A stretch of 64,000 nucleotides of DNA from Treponema sp. (GTDB lineage Bacteria > Spirochaetota > Spirochaetia > Treponematales > Treponemataceae), in the NCBI GenBank assembly GCA_024402475.1, contig JAKSTQ010000005.1, forward strand, positions 1 to 64,000. Reading direction: 5' to 3'. Position 1 is the stretch's first letter, and each line of letters opens with the position of its first letter. The notes below the pieces were generated by a model. That model saw only the letters and a list, made by a program, of their open reading frames with translations. It did not search any database and had not been told where the DNA came from. A program made the position numbers and the translations under genes. Shown here in pieces: positions 22,905 to 32,500 of this stretch.

Positions 22905-24578
22905 TTATCTGGATTTTGACTGAATTTTATTGAAGAAACTTATTAAAAATTCCCTGTTATGAATAAAAACACACAAAGCAAGTGCAAGGTCAAAGATAAT
23001 CCTTAAAAGGCGGACAAACCAGGAACCCCATATCTGGTATACAGTACCCTTAGATTCGTAAACAGGAACCCGGCAGTTTAAGTAACCTTCTTCGAACAAA
23101 GGAAGGTCATATAAAACATTGCCTTTAGGGTCTATTACCACAGTACAGCCGGAATTTGTTGAGCGTACTAGGGTTGTTTCCAGTTCTACAGCCCTGAACC
23201 AGGCAAGAACATAGTGCTGGTATTCGGCACTTTTTGTAAGGCTCCAGGAATCGTCTGTAATATTCATGAATATCTGGGATCCAAGATTCTTTAAGTCGCC
23301 GCAAAGTTCCCCGAATGCATCTTCAAAACAGATTGGAATGCTGATTTTTACTGTTCCATTGTCTGCCGGAATGTCAAAAAGTGTGTATTCTTTGCCTGCA
23401 GTCCATCCAAAAGAAAAGCCCAGGTACTTGTCCATAAGGTTTTTGACAAAATCTATGTCTGTAAAAGGCAGGCTTTCAGCAAAAGGAACCAGATGACGCT
23501 TATTGTAATAGCCCATTACGCCGCCATTTTTATTAAAAACTATTGCGCTGTTACAGAATTCAAGTTTTTCGGCATTGAGAGTCAGTGCGCCTCCAATAAT
23601 GAAAGGAACTTTTTTCTTTGCCATGAAGGGAATCAGAGGATTTGAAGCTGGTACATCCCTGTAATAATACTTTCCTTCAGGGAACGGCATGCGTAAAATT
23701 CCTTCGCTCCAGACAACAAGGTCTGTGTTTATGCCTTTTTCTTTATTTTCTTTGAGTGCTTTTTCTGTAAGCATCTGCGAAGTCAGGATAGAATCTGTAT
23801 CGTCATTTGACTTCCATGGGTCAAGGTTCTGCTGAATAAGAACTGTATTAAGGCCTGCAGTCTGTTCAAGTTTACGGGAAACTGCCCAGACTCCATATAC
23901 TGTGCTTAAGATGAATATTATCAGCGTGCAGGAAATAAGGTTCCTGTTTACGTTAAAGGCTTTTTTTATATCCATCATGCAGCTTGAATCCATGAATTCG
24001 GCAGCTGTTCCTGCAAAAAAGGCAAAGATAAAGGTAATAAGAGGTGTGCCTGCAAGCCGGGTTACCTGGCATAAAAGGCGCATGTTGTAAGCGCTCATGT
24101 ATACTGTTCCCCATGGATATGCAAGAAAACCGGTAGATTTTAATGTTTCCCATAAGGTATAGCACATTGCAAACCAGAAAACCTTAAAGCCTTTACTGTT
24201 TACTGCATTCCATAAAGAACGCTTTTGTGCATATAAATCCCTGTGGTTTTTTATCATGAACAGCGGCAGGTAATAAAACAGTGAAGTAAAGGCCTTGATT
24301 GCCGCATTCCCCAGTGTAGAAGCTCCCAGCGTAAAGATTGCAAAGTCCTTGAAATAGGCAAGCCAGAAACTTGAAGCTGCGTGTGTGACAAAGCCATGTA
24401 TAAACAGTATTAAAGCCGCATTTTTTAGTGATTTTGAAGAATTGACTGCCTTGTAAAGAGGTATAAGTGCTATAAGGCCGAAAAACGGAGAGCCGGAAAG
24501 GAAAAGTTCGTTTGGAATGCCTAAAGCAAGAGTTACTGCAGAAAGTACGGTTAAAGCAATCTGATTGGTCAGGGTCAT
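22905..24578 (-). CDS. lnt: apolipoprotein N-acyltransferase
   Basis: Lnt adds the third acyl chain to lipoproteins in the inner membrane. The 557-residue chain has about six to seven N-terminal membrane helices (first ~240 residues) and a C-terminal nitrilase domain with the triad visible: Glu in VVWSEGILR, Lys in YYNKRHLVPFAE, Cys in IPICFEDAFG. A further hydrophobic helix lies near the C-terminus. No ribosome site is seen; a TATAAT ends 6 nt before the ATG, suggesting a leaderless mRNA. Confidence 0.93.
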   Translation of the reverse strand: MTLTNQIALTVLSAVTLALGIPNELFLSGSPFFGLIALIPLYKAVNSSKSLKNAALILFIHGFVTHAASSFWLAYFKDFAIFTLGASTLGNAAIKAFTSLFYYLPLFMIKNHRDLYAQKRSLWNAVNSKGFKVFWFAMCYTLWETLKSTGFLAYPWGTVYMSAYNMRLLCQVTRLAGTPLITFIFAFFAGTAAEFMDSSCMMDIKKAFNVNRNLISCTLIIFILSTVYGVWAVSRKLEQTAGLNTVLIQQNLDPWKSNDDTDSILTSQMLTEKALKENKEKGINTDLVVWSEGILRMPFPEGKYYYRDVPASNPLIPFMAKKKVPFIIGGALTLNAEKLEFCNSAIVFNKNGGVMGYYNKRHLVPFAESLPFTDIDFVKNLMDKYLGFSFGWTAGKEYTLFDIPADNGTVKISIPICFEDAFGELCGDLKNLGSQIFMNITDDSWSLTKSAEYQHYVLAWFRAVELETTLVRSTNSGCTVVIDPKGNVLYDLPLFEEGYLNCRVPVYESKGTVYQIWGSWFVRLLRIIFDLALALCVFIHNREFLISFFNKIQSKSR

Positions 24579-24584
24579 GTATCC

Positions 24585-24613
24585 ATTATAGCAGTTTTGA
24601 TGTTTAGAGTTAA
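24585..24613 (-). promoter_or_regulatory. promoter of lnt (leaderless geometry)
   Basis: On the minus strand TTAACT (24613-24608), a 17-nt spacer and TATAAT (24590-24585), then 6 nt and the ATG at 24578. Confidence 0.6.
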
Positions 24614-24662
24614 GTATATGGCAGGCAGGTGAATTTTTGGTTTTGCCAGATTCATTTTAAAT

Positions 24663-24691
24663 TTGCCTTATGCCATTTTGTAGGGTATAAT
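24663..24691 (+). promoter_or_regulatory. promoter of the galactokinase-like gene
   Basis: TTGCCT (24663-24668), a 17-nt spacer and TATAAT (24686-24691), 40 nt before the chosen ATG. The 24579-24731 gap holds this and the divergent lnt promoter. Confidence 0.75.
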
Positions 24692-24731
24692 TTAAGGGTA
24701 ATTAAAAAAGATGGTGGGGGAAGTAAAAAAA

Positions 24732-25913
24732 ATGAAAGAAGAAATTTATAAAATCCATAAAAAGCAGTTTGGAAAAGAACCAAAGCTCCTTGTTTGTGCA
24801 CCTGGCCGATTCCACCTCTTAGGAGAACATTCCTGGTTTTGTAAAGATAAAACCCTTTCTATGGCTGTCAATCTCCCTGTGTATGTTGCCGTATCTTTGC
24901 GTGAGGATAGTTTTGCTCACTTTTACTTTTCACAGATTGACGAATACAAAAAATCAAGCTTAAACACACTGCGGGTTAAGAAAGAAGACCGTTGGGCCAA
25001 TTCCCTTAAGGCCATTATTTATGGCTTTACTTCTGGGGGATTTGAAGTAAAAGGAATGGATTTTACCATTTATACTGACATTCTTCCTTCTGCAGGTTTT
25101 GGTATTACCACTGCAATTAAGGTTGGGGCTGCGTTCGCTATAAGACAGGCCCTTAAGATTCCATGTTCAGATGCTCAGCTTCTGCAGGTAATTGAAAGGG
25201 GAAACAAACTTTTCCTGCATCAGTATAACTATATTGCTGACAATTATGCGGCTTTGTTTGCAAAACCGGGTAATCTTATTCTTACAGATCATGCTACGGG
25301 GCAGTATGACTTTATTCCCTTTGACTTTAAGGATAAAAAAGTCCTGCTTACAGATGCAAAAGTTCCCCGTATTTCTATCTGGGATGAAGAAACTGTCCGC
25401 GAACCTCAGAATGTCCTTCTTTTAGGTGAACTTAAGGAACGCAAGAATACAATTTACGGCGGATGGCACTACGAAAACAATCCTACAGAAATTAATGAAG
25501 TTCTTGGTGTTGTATCAGAAGACATTCAGCATAAACTGCGCTATGTAATCAACGAACATCAGCTGATTCTTGACTGCCGCGATGCAATCCTTAAAGGAGA
25601 TTTCGGGGCATTCGGCCGTTACATAAATCAAAGTCACGAAAATATGCGTGACCTTTACGATATTTCCTGTCCTGAAATTGACTGGATCTTAAAGCGCGTA
25701 AACGAAATGGAACCTAAACTGGAAGATATCCGCAATCCTGTAACCTGCGGCCGTATTACCGGAAAGGGATTCGGACGCGCATGTTACTCAATTGTCCGCA
25801 AGGAAGATGTTCCTGTGTATTACGAAAAACTTGCTGAATATGAACGCATTTTTGGTTTTACGCCTGAAACTTTTGAGGTTAAGCCTGCAAAGGGTGTTCA
25901 CGTAGTCAGATAG
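24732..25913 (+). CDS. galactokinase-like GHMP-family sugar kinase
   Basis: A 393-residue kinase of the GHMP superfamily. The galactokinase signature region reads APGRFHLLGEHSWF instead of the usual PGRxNLIGEHTDYN, the phosphate loop reads LPSAGFGITTAIKVG instead of a Ser-rich GLSSSAS loop, and motif 3 is ITGKGFGRACYS. The acidic catalytic position (ADNYAALF, like MDQ in galactokinase) is kept. I choose the ATG at 24732 because GGGGGA precedes it; the in-frame ATG at 24711 has no ribosome site. Substrate may differ from galactose. Confidence 0.75.
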   Translation: MKEEIYKIHKKQFGKEPKLLVCAPGRFHLLGEHSWFCKDKTLSMAVNLPVYVAVSLREDSFAHFYFSQIDEYKKSSLNTLRVKKEDRWANSLKAIIYGFTSGGFEVKGMDFTIYTDILPSAGFGITTAIKVGAAFAIRQALKIPCSDAQLLQVIERGNKLFLHQYNYIADNYAALFAKPGNLILTDHATGQYDFIPFDFKDKKVLLTDAKVPRISIWDEETVREPQNVLLLGELKERKNTIYGGWHYENNPTEINEVLGVVSEDIQHKLRYVINEHQLILDCRDAILKGDFGAFGRYINQSHENMRDLYDISCPEIDWILKRVNEMEPKLEDIRNPVTCGRITGKGFGRACYSIVRKEDVPVYYEKLAEYERIFGFTPETFEVKPAKGVHVVR

Positions 25914-25946
25914 TACTGGATTTCTGGGGATTAGAGGGGATTAAAG

Positions 25947-26747
25947 ATGAATGTACTTGTAACAAATGATGACGGATACGGTGAGTGGGGAATTGAGGCT
26001 GTCATAGAAAGTCTGTCTAAAAAGCATAATGTTTACGTTATTGCGCCTGCAGGAAATCAGTCCGGAAAAAGTCATTCAATTCACCTTTCAAAACCCCTTG
26101 AAGTAAAAAAAATCACTGACGGGCACTGGACTACAAGCGGAACTCCTGCTGACTGTGTCATAACGGGCCTTAAAAGCGACATTATTAAAGAAAAAATCGA
26201 TGTTGTAGTTTCCGGGATCAATAAAGGCCGCAATGTGGGAACTGATATCTGTTATTCAGGAACCTGCGGGGCAGCGAAACAGGCTGTGATCCAGGGAGTT
26301 CCGGGAATTGCAGTAAGCCTTCATCTTATGGGCTGCGGTGTGAATGACTGGAGCGATAAAAGTGCCTGGAATTTCAAACCGCTTGCTGATTTTGTAACAA
26401 ACAATCTTGAAACTCTTGCTTCTCTTTGTGTTCATACGGATGAAGGAAAGGTTTGTCCAAAGCCTGCTGTTTTTGTGAACGTAAATGCAATCAGTGCTGA
26501 CAGTTACAGCAAGGCAGAATTTACTGATGTGAGCTTCTGTGAATACTGCAACGACACAGTTGAATTCAAGCAGACTGGATTTGATGTAAAATCACTTTTT
26601 ATTCCCGGTAAAGTAGAAACCAAAAGCCGTACCTACAGTGACTGGGATGCCATGTTAGAAGGAAAAATTGCAGTAAGCCGTGTCGTTGCAGAACCTGTTA
26701 CAAGATATGACGATGTGAATCTTGATAGTATTTCGTTTTCTCTGTAA
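25947..26747 (+). CDS. surE: 5'/3'-nucleotidase SurE
   Basis: SurE is a metal-dependent phosphatase acting on nucleoside monophosphates and short polyphosphates. The 266-residue chain begins with the diagnostic MNVLVTNDDGYGEWGIEAV (metal ligands D8, D9) and keeps SGKSHSIHLSKPL, TSGTPADCVI and SGINKGRNVGTDICYSGTCG. Start supported by AGAGGGG upstream. It lies 33 nt after the GHMP kinase and 18 nt before a TPR gene, so an operon is likely. Confidence 0.95.
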   Translation: MNVLVTNDDGYGEWGIEAVIESLSKKHNVYVIAPAGNQSGKSHSIHLSKPLEVKKITDGHWTTSGTPADCVITGLKSDIIKEKIDVVVSGINKGRNVGTDICYSGTCGAAKQAVIQGVPGIAVSLHLMGCGVNDWSDKSAWNFKPLADFVTNNLETLASLCVHTDEGKVCPKPAVFVNVNAISADSYSKAEFTDVSFCEYCNDTVEFKQTGFDVKSLFIPGKVETKSRTYSDWDAMLEGKIAVSRVVAEPVTRYDDVNLDSISFSL

Positions 26748-26765
26748 AATATAGGCGGGTGGAAA

Positions 26766-27449
26766 ATGGCTGATTCAAATGTTTTAAAAGAAGGAATTAT
26801 TCTCTATAATCAGAAAAAATATTCTGATGCGCTTGCATTCTTTCTTTCACTTCCTGAAAATTCTGGTGTTGATAATATTGAACTTGCATACTTTATTGGT
26901 TTGTGTTATGCAAAGCTTGAGCGTTACGAAGATGCTCTTTTGTATCTTGAACAGGTAGTTACTTCTGGAGCTGATTATGACAGAATCCTTCAGTGCAGAT
27001 TTCTGCTTGCCGTAATTTATGCAATTTCCGGTCGCCGCCGTCTTGCTGATTTTGAGTTGAACAAGCTGCTTGAAACCGGTTACAAAACTGCAAGCGTTTA
27101 TGCAGCAATTGCGTATGTAAGCTGGGAACAGAAAGATACTGAAAAATGTATCGAGTATTATAAAAAATCTCTTTCTACAGATCCGGAAAATAAAACAGCC
27201 CTGAATGGAATAGGGTATGTTCTTGCCTGTCAGGATAAAGATCTTACTCAGGCACTGGGATACTGTAAAAAAGCAGTTGATTATAGTCCGGATTCTGGGG
27301 CTTGTCTTGATAGCCTTGGCTGGGTTTATTATAAACTTGGTCTTTATGCAGAAAGCCGTAAGAATCTTGAAAAGGCATTGAAAAAGATGCCTGATAATCC
27401 AGAAATCAAAGAGCATTTAAGACTCCTTGATGAGGCAACAAGTAAATGA
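26766..27449 (+). CDS. TPR-repeat protein
   Basis: A 227-residue protein with about five tetratricopeptide repeats spread over its whole length (for example CYAKLERYEDALLYLEQVV, then DCIEYYKKS-type and YKLGLYAESRKNLEKALKKM repeats). No signal peptide, so it is probably cytoplasmic, acting as an adaptor. Its stop overlaps the start of the NHL/vWA gene by 4 nt, a sign of translational coupling and a shared process. Confidence 0.85.
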   Translation: MADSNVLKEGIILYNQKKYSDALAFFLSLPENSGVDNIELAYFIGLCYAKLERYEDALLYLEQVVTSGADYDRILQCRFLLAVIYAISGRRRLADFELNKLLETGYKTASVYAAIAYVSWEQKDTEKCIEYYKKSLSTDPENKTALNGIGYVLACQDKDLTQALGYCKKAVDYSPDSGACLDSLGWVYYKLGLYAESRKNLEKALKKMPDNPEIKEHLRLLDEATSK

Positions 27450-29515
27450 AAAAGTTTTCCCGATATTTAAGTGTTTTTATTTCTCTTGCATTATGTGCTG
27501 CTCCGTTGTCAGCAAAAAAAATTTTTGAAGATGCAGACAATAATTCCGGGCTTGTAAGATCTTATGAAGCAGGCCTTGCAGAAGAAGAATTCCGCCGTGG
27601 TGTTCAGTCATATTACAGAGGAATGTTCAATGACGCTATCATGCAGTTTGAACGCGCACTTTCTTATCTTCCTAACGAAAACCTTATCATTGACTGGCTT
27701 GGAAAAGCTTATTACAAGGCAGGAATGGAAGGCGCTGCATTAAAACAGTGGGAATATGCCAGGGAAAACGGATACGGAGGACTTCTGCTTGATAACAGAA
27801 TTGAAGTTGTCCGTGAACGCCGTGTTGCTCCTGCATTCCGGCCAGAAGCTGAACGTTATACAGAAGCCGGTGCATTTGCAGGAATTTATTCCGGCAACAT
27901 GATTTTCAGTCAGCCTGTAAGTGCTTTACCTGAACCTGACGGAAGTCTGTGGGTTCTGGCTTATGGCTCAAATGAACTTTTAAAATTTGATATTAATGGA
28001 AATGTAATTCACAGAGTAACTGGCCCTCTTGTTGGTTTTGACCGCCCTGTTGATATTATCCGCAATTATGACGGCACACTTTTAGTTTCTGAATCTGCCG
28101 GGGACAGAATTGCTGTTCTTGATTCTAACGGTTTTTTCAAAAAGTACATCGGAAAAAAAGGCCGCGGAACAGGGGAATTTGTTTCACCTCAGTGCATGGC
28201 GCTGGATTCAAACGGTAATCTTTATGTAACTGATTACGGAAACTCAAGGGTTTCTGTTTTTGATAAAGACGGTAACGGAATTTATTCTTTTGGAAGAAAG
28301 ACAGACGGCTTTGACGGATTGAAAGGGCCTACTGGAATTGCAATCATCGATGACAGGGTTTTTGTTGGCGATAATGTTAAAGGCTGTATCTATGAATTTG
28401 ATACAAGCGGAAACTACAAAGATCTTCTTGTAAACGAAAATACTTTCTCGTTCCTTGAATCAATAAAGGTCTGCGGACAGTTCCTTCTTGTTTCTGATAA
28501 GAAAAGAGTAACTTCCGTTGATCTTGACGGCGGTATTACTTACGAAAATGTTTATGCAGGAAACAGTCCAAGCAGAATAACCTGTGCTGTTCCTGACAGT
28601 AACGGCAACATAATTGTTACAGACCTTCTTACAAATGAAGTTTATATCATGACAAAAATCCCTGAACTTTTGGGCGGACTTTTTGTTCAGATTGAACGGG
28701 TCAATGCTTCTGCTTTTCCTAAGGTTGTAATGGAAGTAAGTGTCAGTGACCGTCATAGAAAACCTGTTGTTGGTCTTAAGGCATCTAATTTTTATATTAC
28801 TGAACAAAAGCGTCCTGTATCCGGTTTAAGGCTTGAAGGAAGTTCCTGCGAAAACAGAACTCAGGATATGGTAATTATTATTGACCGCAGTTCTGCCATG
28901 AATGGACTTGAAGAACAGCTTGAAACTGCTGTTAAAGAAATTGCTGCAGGCATGGAAGGTGTAGGAAATATTACTGTAATTTCAAGCGGCGCAATTCCTG
29001 TTGTAGAATATAAAGGTTCACCTTCGGGACTTTTAAAATTCAGTACAAAGGCATTAAAGACAAAAACAGGTTCTGCAAACGCATTTGATCTTTCCTGCCG
29101 TCTTGCTGTTAACGAACTTATTAATGCACAGCTCAAACGTTCAATCGTTTACATCGGAAATTCCAGTTTTGCTGACAGCTCATTTACAAAATACAGCATT
29201 TCTGATTTGACTGCTTATTTGAATAACAACCGCGTAACTTTTTCTACAGTGCTTCTTAAAATGCAGGCACCTGGAGAAGAACTTGACTTTATGACAAAAG
29301 TTACAAATGGAAAAGATTATTACGTATACAGACCACAGGGATTAAAGCAGATTGTAACTGATCTTCTGGATGTTCCAAGTGGAATTTATACATTCTCATT
29401 TAATTCTGTTTTGCCTACAGATCTTGGCAGAAATTATCTTAATGTAGAAGTTGAATCTTATATCATGAACAGAAGCGGTCGCGACGAAACTGGTTATTTT
29501 GCGCCATTGCAGTAA
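27446..29515 (+). CDS. exported protein with TPR, NHL beta-propeller and vWA-like domain
   Basis: A 689-residue protein: signal peptide (MKKFSRYLSVFISLALCAAP, cleaved near LSA-KK), a short TPR pair (about 45-105, YYRGMFNDAIMQFERALSYL), an NHL-type beta-propeller (about 150-420, repeats such as FVSPQCMALDSNGNLYVTDY), and a vWA-like domain (about 470-650) with DMVIIIDRSSAM as a MIDAS-like motif. All parts suggest extracytoplasmic protein binding. Overlaps the upstream TPR gene by 4 nt. Function unknown; an envelope scaffold is likely. Confidence 0.85.
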   Translation: MKKFSRYLSVFISLALCAAPLSAKKIFEDADNNSGLVRSYEAGLAEEEFRRGVQSYYRGMFNDAIMQFERALSYLPNENLIIDWLGKAYYKAGMEGAALKQWEYARENGYGGLLLDNRIEVVRERRVAPAFRPEAERYTEAGAFAGIYSGNMIFSQPVSALPEPDGSLWVLAYGSNELLKFDINGNVIHRVTGPLVGFDRPVDIIRNYDGTLLVSESAGDRIAVLDSNGFFKKYIGKKGRGTGEFVSPQCMALDSNGNLYVTDYGNSRVSVFDKDGNGIYSFGRKTDGFDGLKGPTGIAIIDDRVFVGDNVKGCIYEFDTSGNYKDLLVNENTFSFLESIKVCGQFLLVSDKKRVTSVDLDGGITYENVYAGNSPSRITCAVPDSNGNIIVTDLLTNEVYIMTKIPELLGGLFVQIERVNASAFPKVVMEVSVSDRHRKPVVGLKASNFYITEQKRPVSGLRLEGSSCENRTQDMVIIIDRSSAMNGLEEQLETAVKEIAAGMEGVGNITVISSGAIPVVEYKGSPSGLLKFSTKALKTKTGSANAFDLSCRLAVNELINAQLKRSIVYIGNSSFADSSFTKYSISDLTAYLNNNRVTFSTVLLKMQAPGEELDFMTKVTNGKDYYVYRPQGLKQIVTDLLDVPSGIYTFSFNSVLPTDLGRNYLNVEVESYIMNRSGRDETGYFAPLQ

Positions 29516-29519
29516 TCTT

Positions 29520-32500
29520 TTAGAACTGAAGTTTTCCGCCTAAAGTAATTTCAAGACCGAGCGTACAGATTCTGTCTTTTGTCCAGGTGAAGGAAGTATC
29601 AAAGCCTGTATAAATTGTTGCAAAGTTTGTTAAAGCCATATCCAGCTGATGAATGTATTCATATGACTGATATTGAGTTACTTTTGTGTCAGTTGAATTT
29701 CCTGAAAGGGTACTGCTTAAAGTAACTGCGATACTGTCTGTTCTTGTTAATCCGACTTTTGAAAAATCTGCTTTTTTTGCAAAGAGTTTTATGAACGCAA
29801 GAATCGGAGTAAAATTCGATGAGCGTTTATAACCTGCATTAAGTCTTACACTCCATGAATCTTTGTCTTCGAAACTGAATGATGCTGCAGTTTTAAGAAT
29901 ATCATTCTGGTTTACATAGAAATTTGCCAGAACATATGCATTCACATTATGACGGACCTGACCTGGATCTGTTCTTGGGATTTTTAATGCATACTGTAAG
30001 CTTGCAGTGTATTCATCCTGTTCAAAACATTTAAGTATCGGGAATGCTCCGTTTGCACTGAAAATGTTAAAGGAAGTAAAACCGGCAGTTGTCTTCAGTT
30101 GATAGATGTCCGTAAGGTTTTGTGATGAATCAATGTCGCGGCTTAAAGCAAAACTTGCTGTTGTCGGAATAAAGAAGTCATATTTATTTGCAAAAATCGG
30201 TCGTTTCCATGAAAACTCATAAAGGCCGCTGTAATAAAGTTTCTGGCTTATTCCTGTTTCGTCCTGGAAACTGTTTCCGTTTTTTAAGCTTTGAGAAAGA
30301 ACCTGATCTCCAAGCTTTGAACTTATAAGGTCATATACCGGGAATGCCGTAAAATACCAGGGGCGTTCATTAAAGGCTTTTGCTGTGTTCTGAGTGTCTG
30401 TAATATATGAGCCGCCTTTGTCCGTAATTTTTACCTGACCTGTAGTTTTCTGATATTTGAATGCAAAGGTGTTGCGGTTAATCGTGAAAGGAAATTCTGT
30501 TGAAAAATCTATTTTGTCTGTAAAAGAAGTATAGGTTGCATTTGTATAATTTCCAGAAGCTTCAAGATTAACAGACGGCTTGAATCCTGCAAATCCAAAA
30601 TCAAAAAGGTTGTTGATTTTACCGTCAATGATTCGTCTGTTTGCGTTCTGACTTCCTGTTGAGAACTGGTATAAAAATGCATCTTTGTAATTTTCAAAGT
30701 AACTGGTTTTCTGAATGCTGCTGCCGTTTTCTTCTGTTGAATTTGAATCACTGATTTTCTGATTTGTGAGAGCGGTTGCATTAAGTGTATATAAGAATTT
30801 TCCCGGCTGGCCAATATTTAAATTAAGGTTTGAAGATGCATTTTGTGTTGTGGTCCAGTTATCATATAAAACATCAGTTCCGGCTTTTAAAGTTAAAGGG
30901 AAATTCAGTCGAGTAAAATCAAGCATTACATTGTTGTATTTTGACATGCTTTTGTCTTCTTTGTTGACAAGGAAGTTTTCTTCAAAAGAAAGCACTTTTA
31001 AAATCGGTGTAGTAGTGGAAATATCATGTCCAGCATTTGATATGCCGTATTTTGACTGTTGTGCTCTGGCAGCTTTTGCAGAAAGTTTTATGGTTGCAAG
31101 TGTAATTCCTGCATCAACTGCTGTTCGTAAGCCATATTTGCTGGTAATATTTTTGTCTGTGCTGAAAGATCCTGTAAAGTCACCCAGCGCGTTAAAACTT
31201 GCATCTTTGAGAATTGCAAAATTATTGATGTTCCAGATATCGCCGTCTTTCTTAAGATTTACTTTTGCAATGTTGTCTAAAACAATCTGTGGTGAATTCT
31301 GGCTCAAAAAGAATTCGTTTACAGTAAATTTTCCTTTTTCAAAAATACAAATTTTATTATTTGTGTTTTCTGTCATGACGGCTGTGTTTACAATGATACA
31401 AAGCCTTGACGGTTTTATGTCACTGTTAGTGTGAACAACAGCCCCGGGAATAAGTTTGTCGTTGATGTATACCTGACCTGTAATTCTGTCCAGCTGCAGG
31501 TGATGGATTGAAGTTGTAAAGTCCGTGTTTATATATTTTTTTAAAGCGGATGCAGGAATTTTAATTTCAACTGCTTTCTGTATTGATTGAGTTGTTCCTT
31601 CTTCCTGTCGGTCCATGATTATAGTCAGTGCGTAAGAATCGTTGTAGATTGAAGTTGTTTCGACATCCTGTTCAAGACCATAAGCGTTGTAGGAAAAATA
31701 AAGGTCAATAGCTTTATAAGAAGAAATATCAGTTTCTTCAAAGTAATTGTACAGCCTGATGTTAGGATCACTGACTTTCTGTGATACATGAGAAAAATCT
31801 TCGATATTCCAGTAAACGTTGTCTGTATATTTTTCTGTCTGCTTAAATATGTTTGAATTGTTTCCAGAAGCTTTTGTCTGTTCCTGGGTTACAGTAATTG
31901 CTTTTTCGCTTGATGTATAAATATCATTGCATGAAAGCATATATGGGCCTACAAAGAATTCTCCGGCCGGTACAGGTGGAATGGTGTCTGTTTCTAAGAC
32001 AACTGTTATTCGCGCAGAATAATTATTTTTAATTGCGGCGCGGTCCTGATCCCGTAAAAGTACGCTGACTGTCTGCCATTGATTTTTTGCAGTATCAATA
32101 CCAGCGATTACATCTTCCTGAGGTATGTTCATTGAATCATAAATACACCAGGTTGGAATTGAATAGGAATCTTCTGCAGTAAAATCTTCCTGGTCATTTA
32201 CACCAAGCTGCAGGTAAACTTTACATTTTCCGCCTGATGCAAGAGATGTAAGTTTGTCTGCGTCTTTCACTGCAAGTTCAAATCTTGAACCTCTTACAAG
32301 AGAACCTTTGTTTGCAGGCATAGAAACCGTAACAGAAGACCATAATAATTTTTCGCCTGTAAGCCCCTGTATTCCTGAAAAATTCCAGCCTACAGGAACT
32401 TTGTATCCAGTAATTCCTGTATCTGTAGAGCCTGTTGTTTTGGGAACATTGCCGTTGTAATTACGTTCCAGTAAAGGTCGTGGTAAAAGGGAATTTTGAG

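Noticed and set aside
26847-27416. 189-codon minus-strand ORF opposite the TPR gene
   Set aside because: Shadow of the TPR frame; Cys/Phe/Ile-rich composition, no domain, no ribosome site.
30766-31434. 222-codon plus-strand ORF inside the giant barrel gene
   Set aside because: It is antisense to a long real frame, has no ribosome site or recognisable domain, and its composition mirrors the opposite strand.
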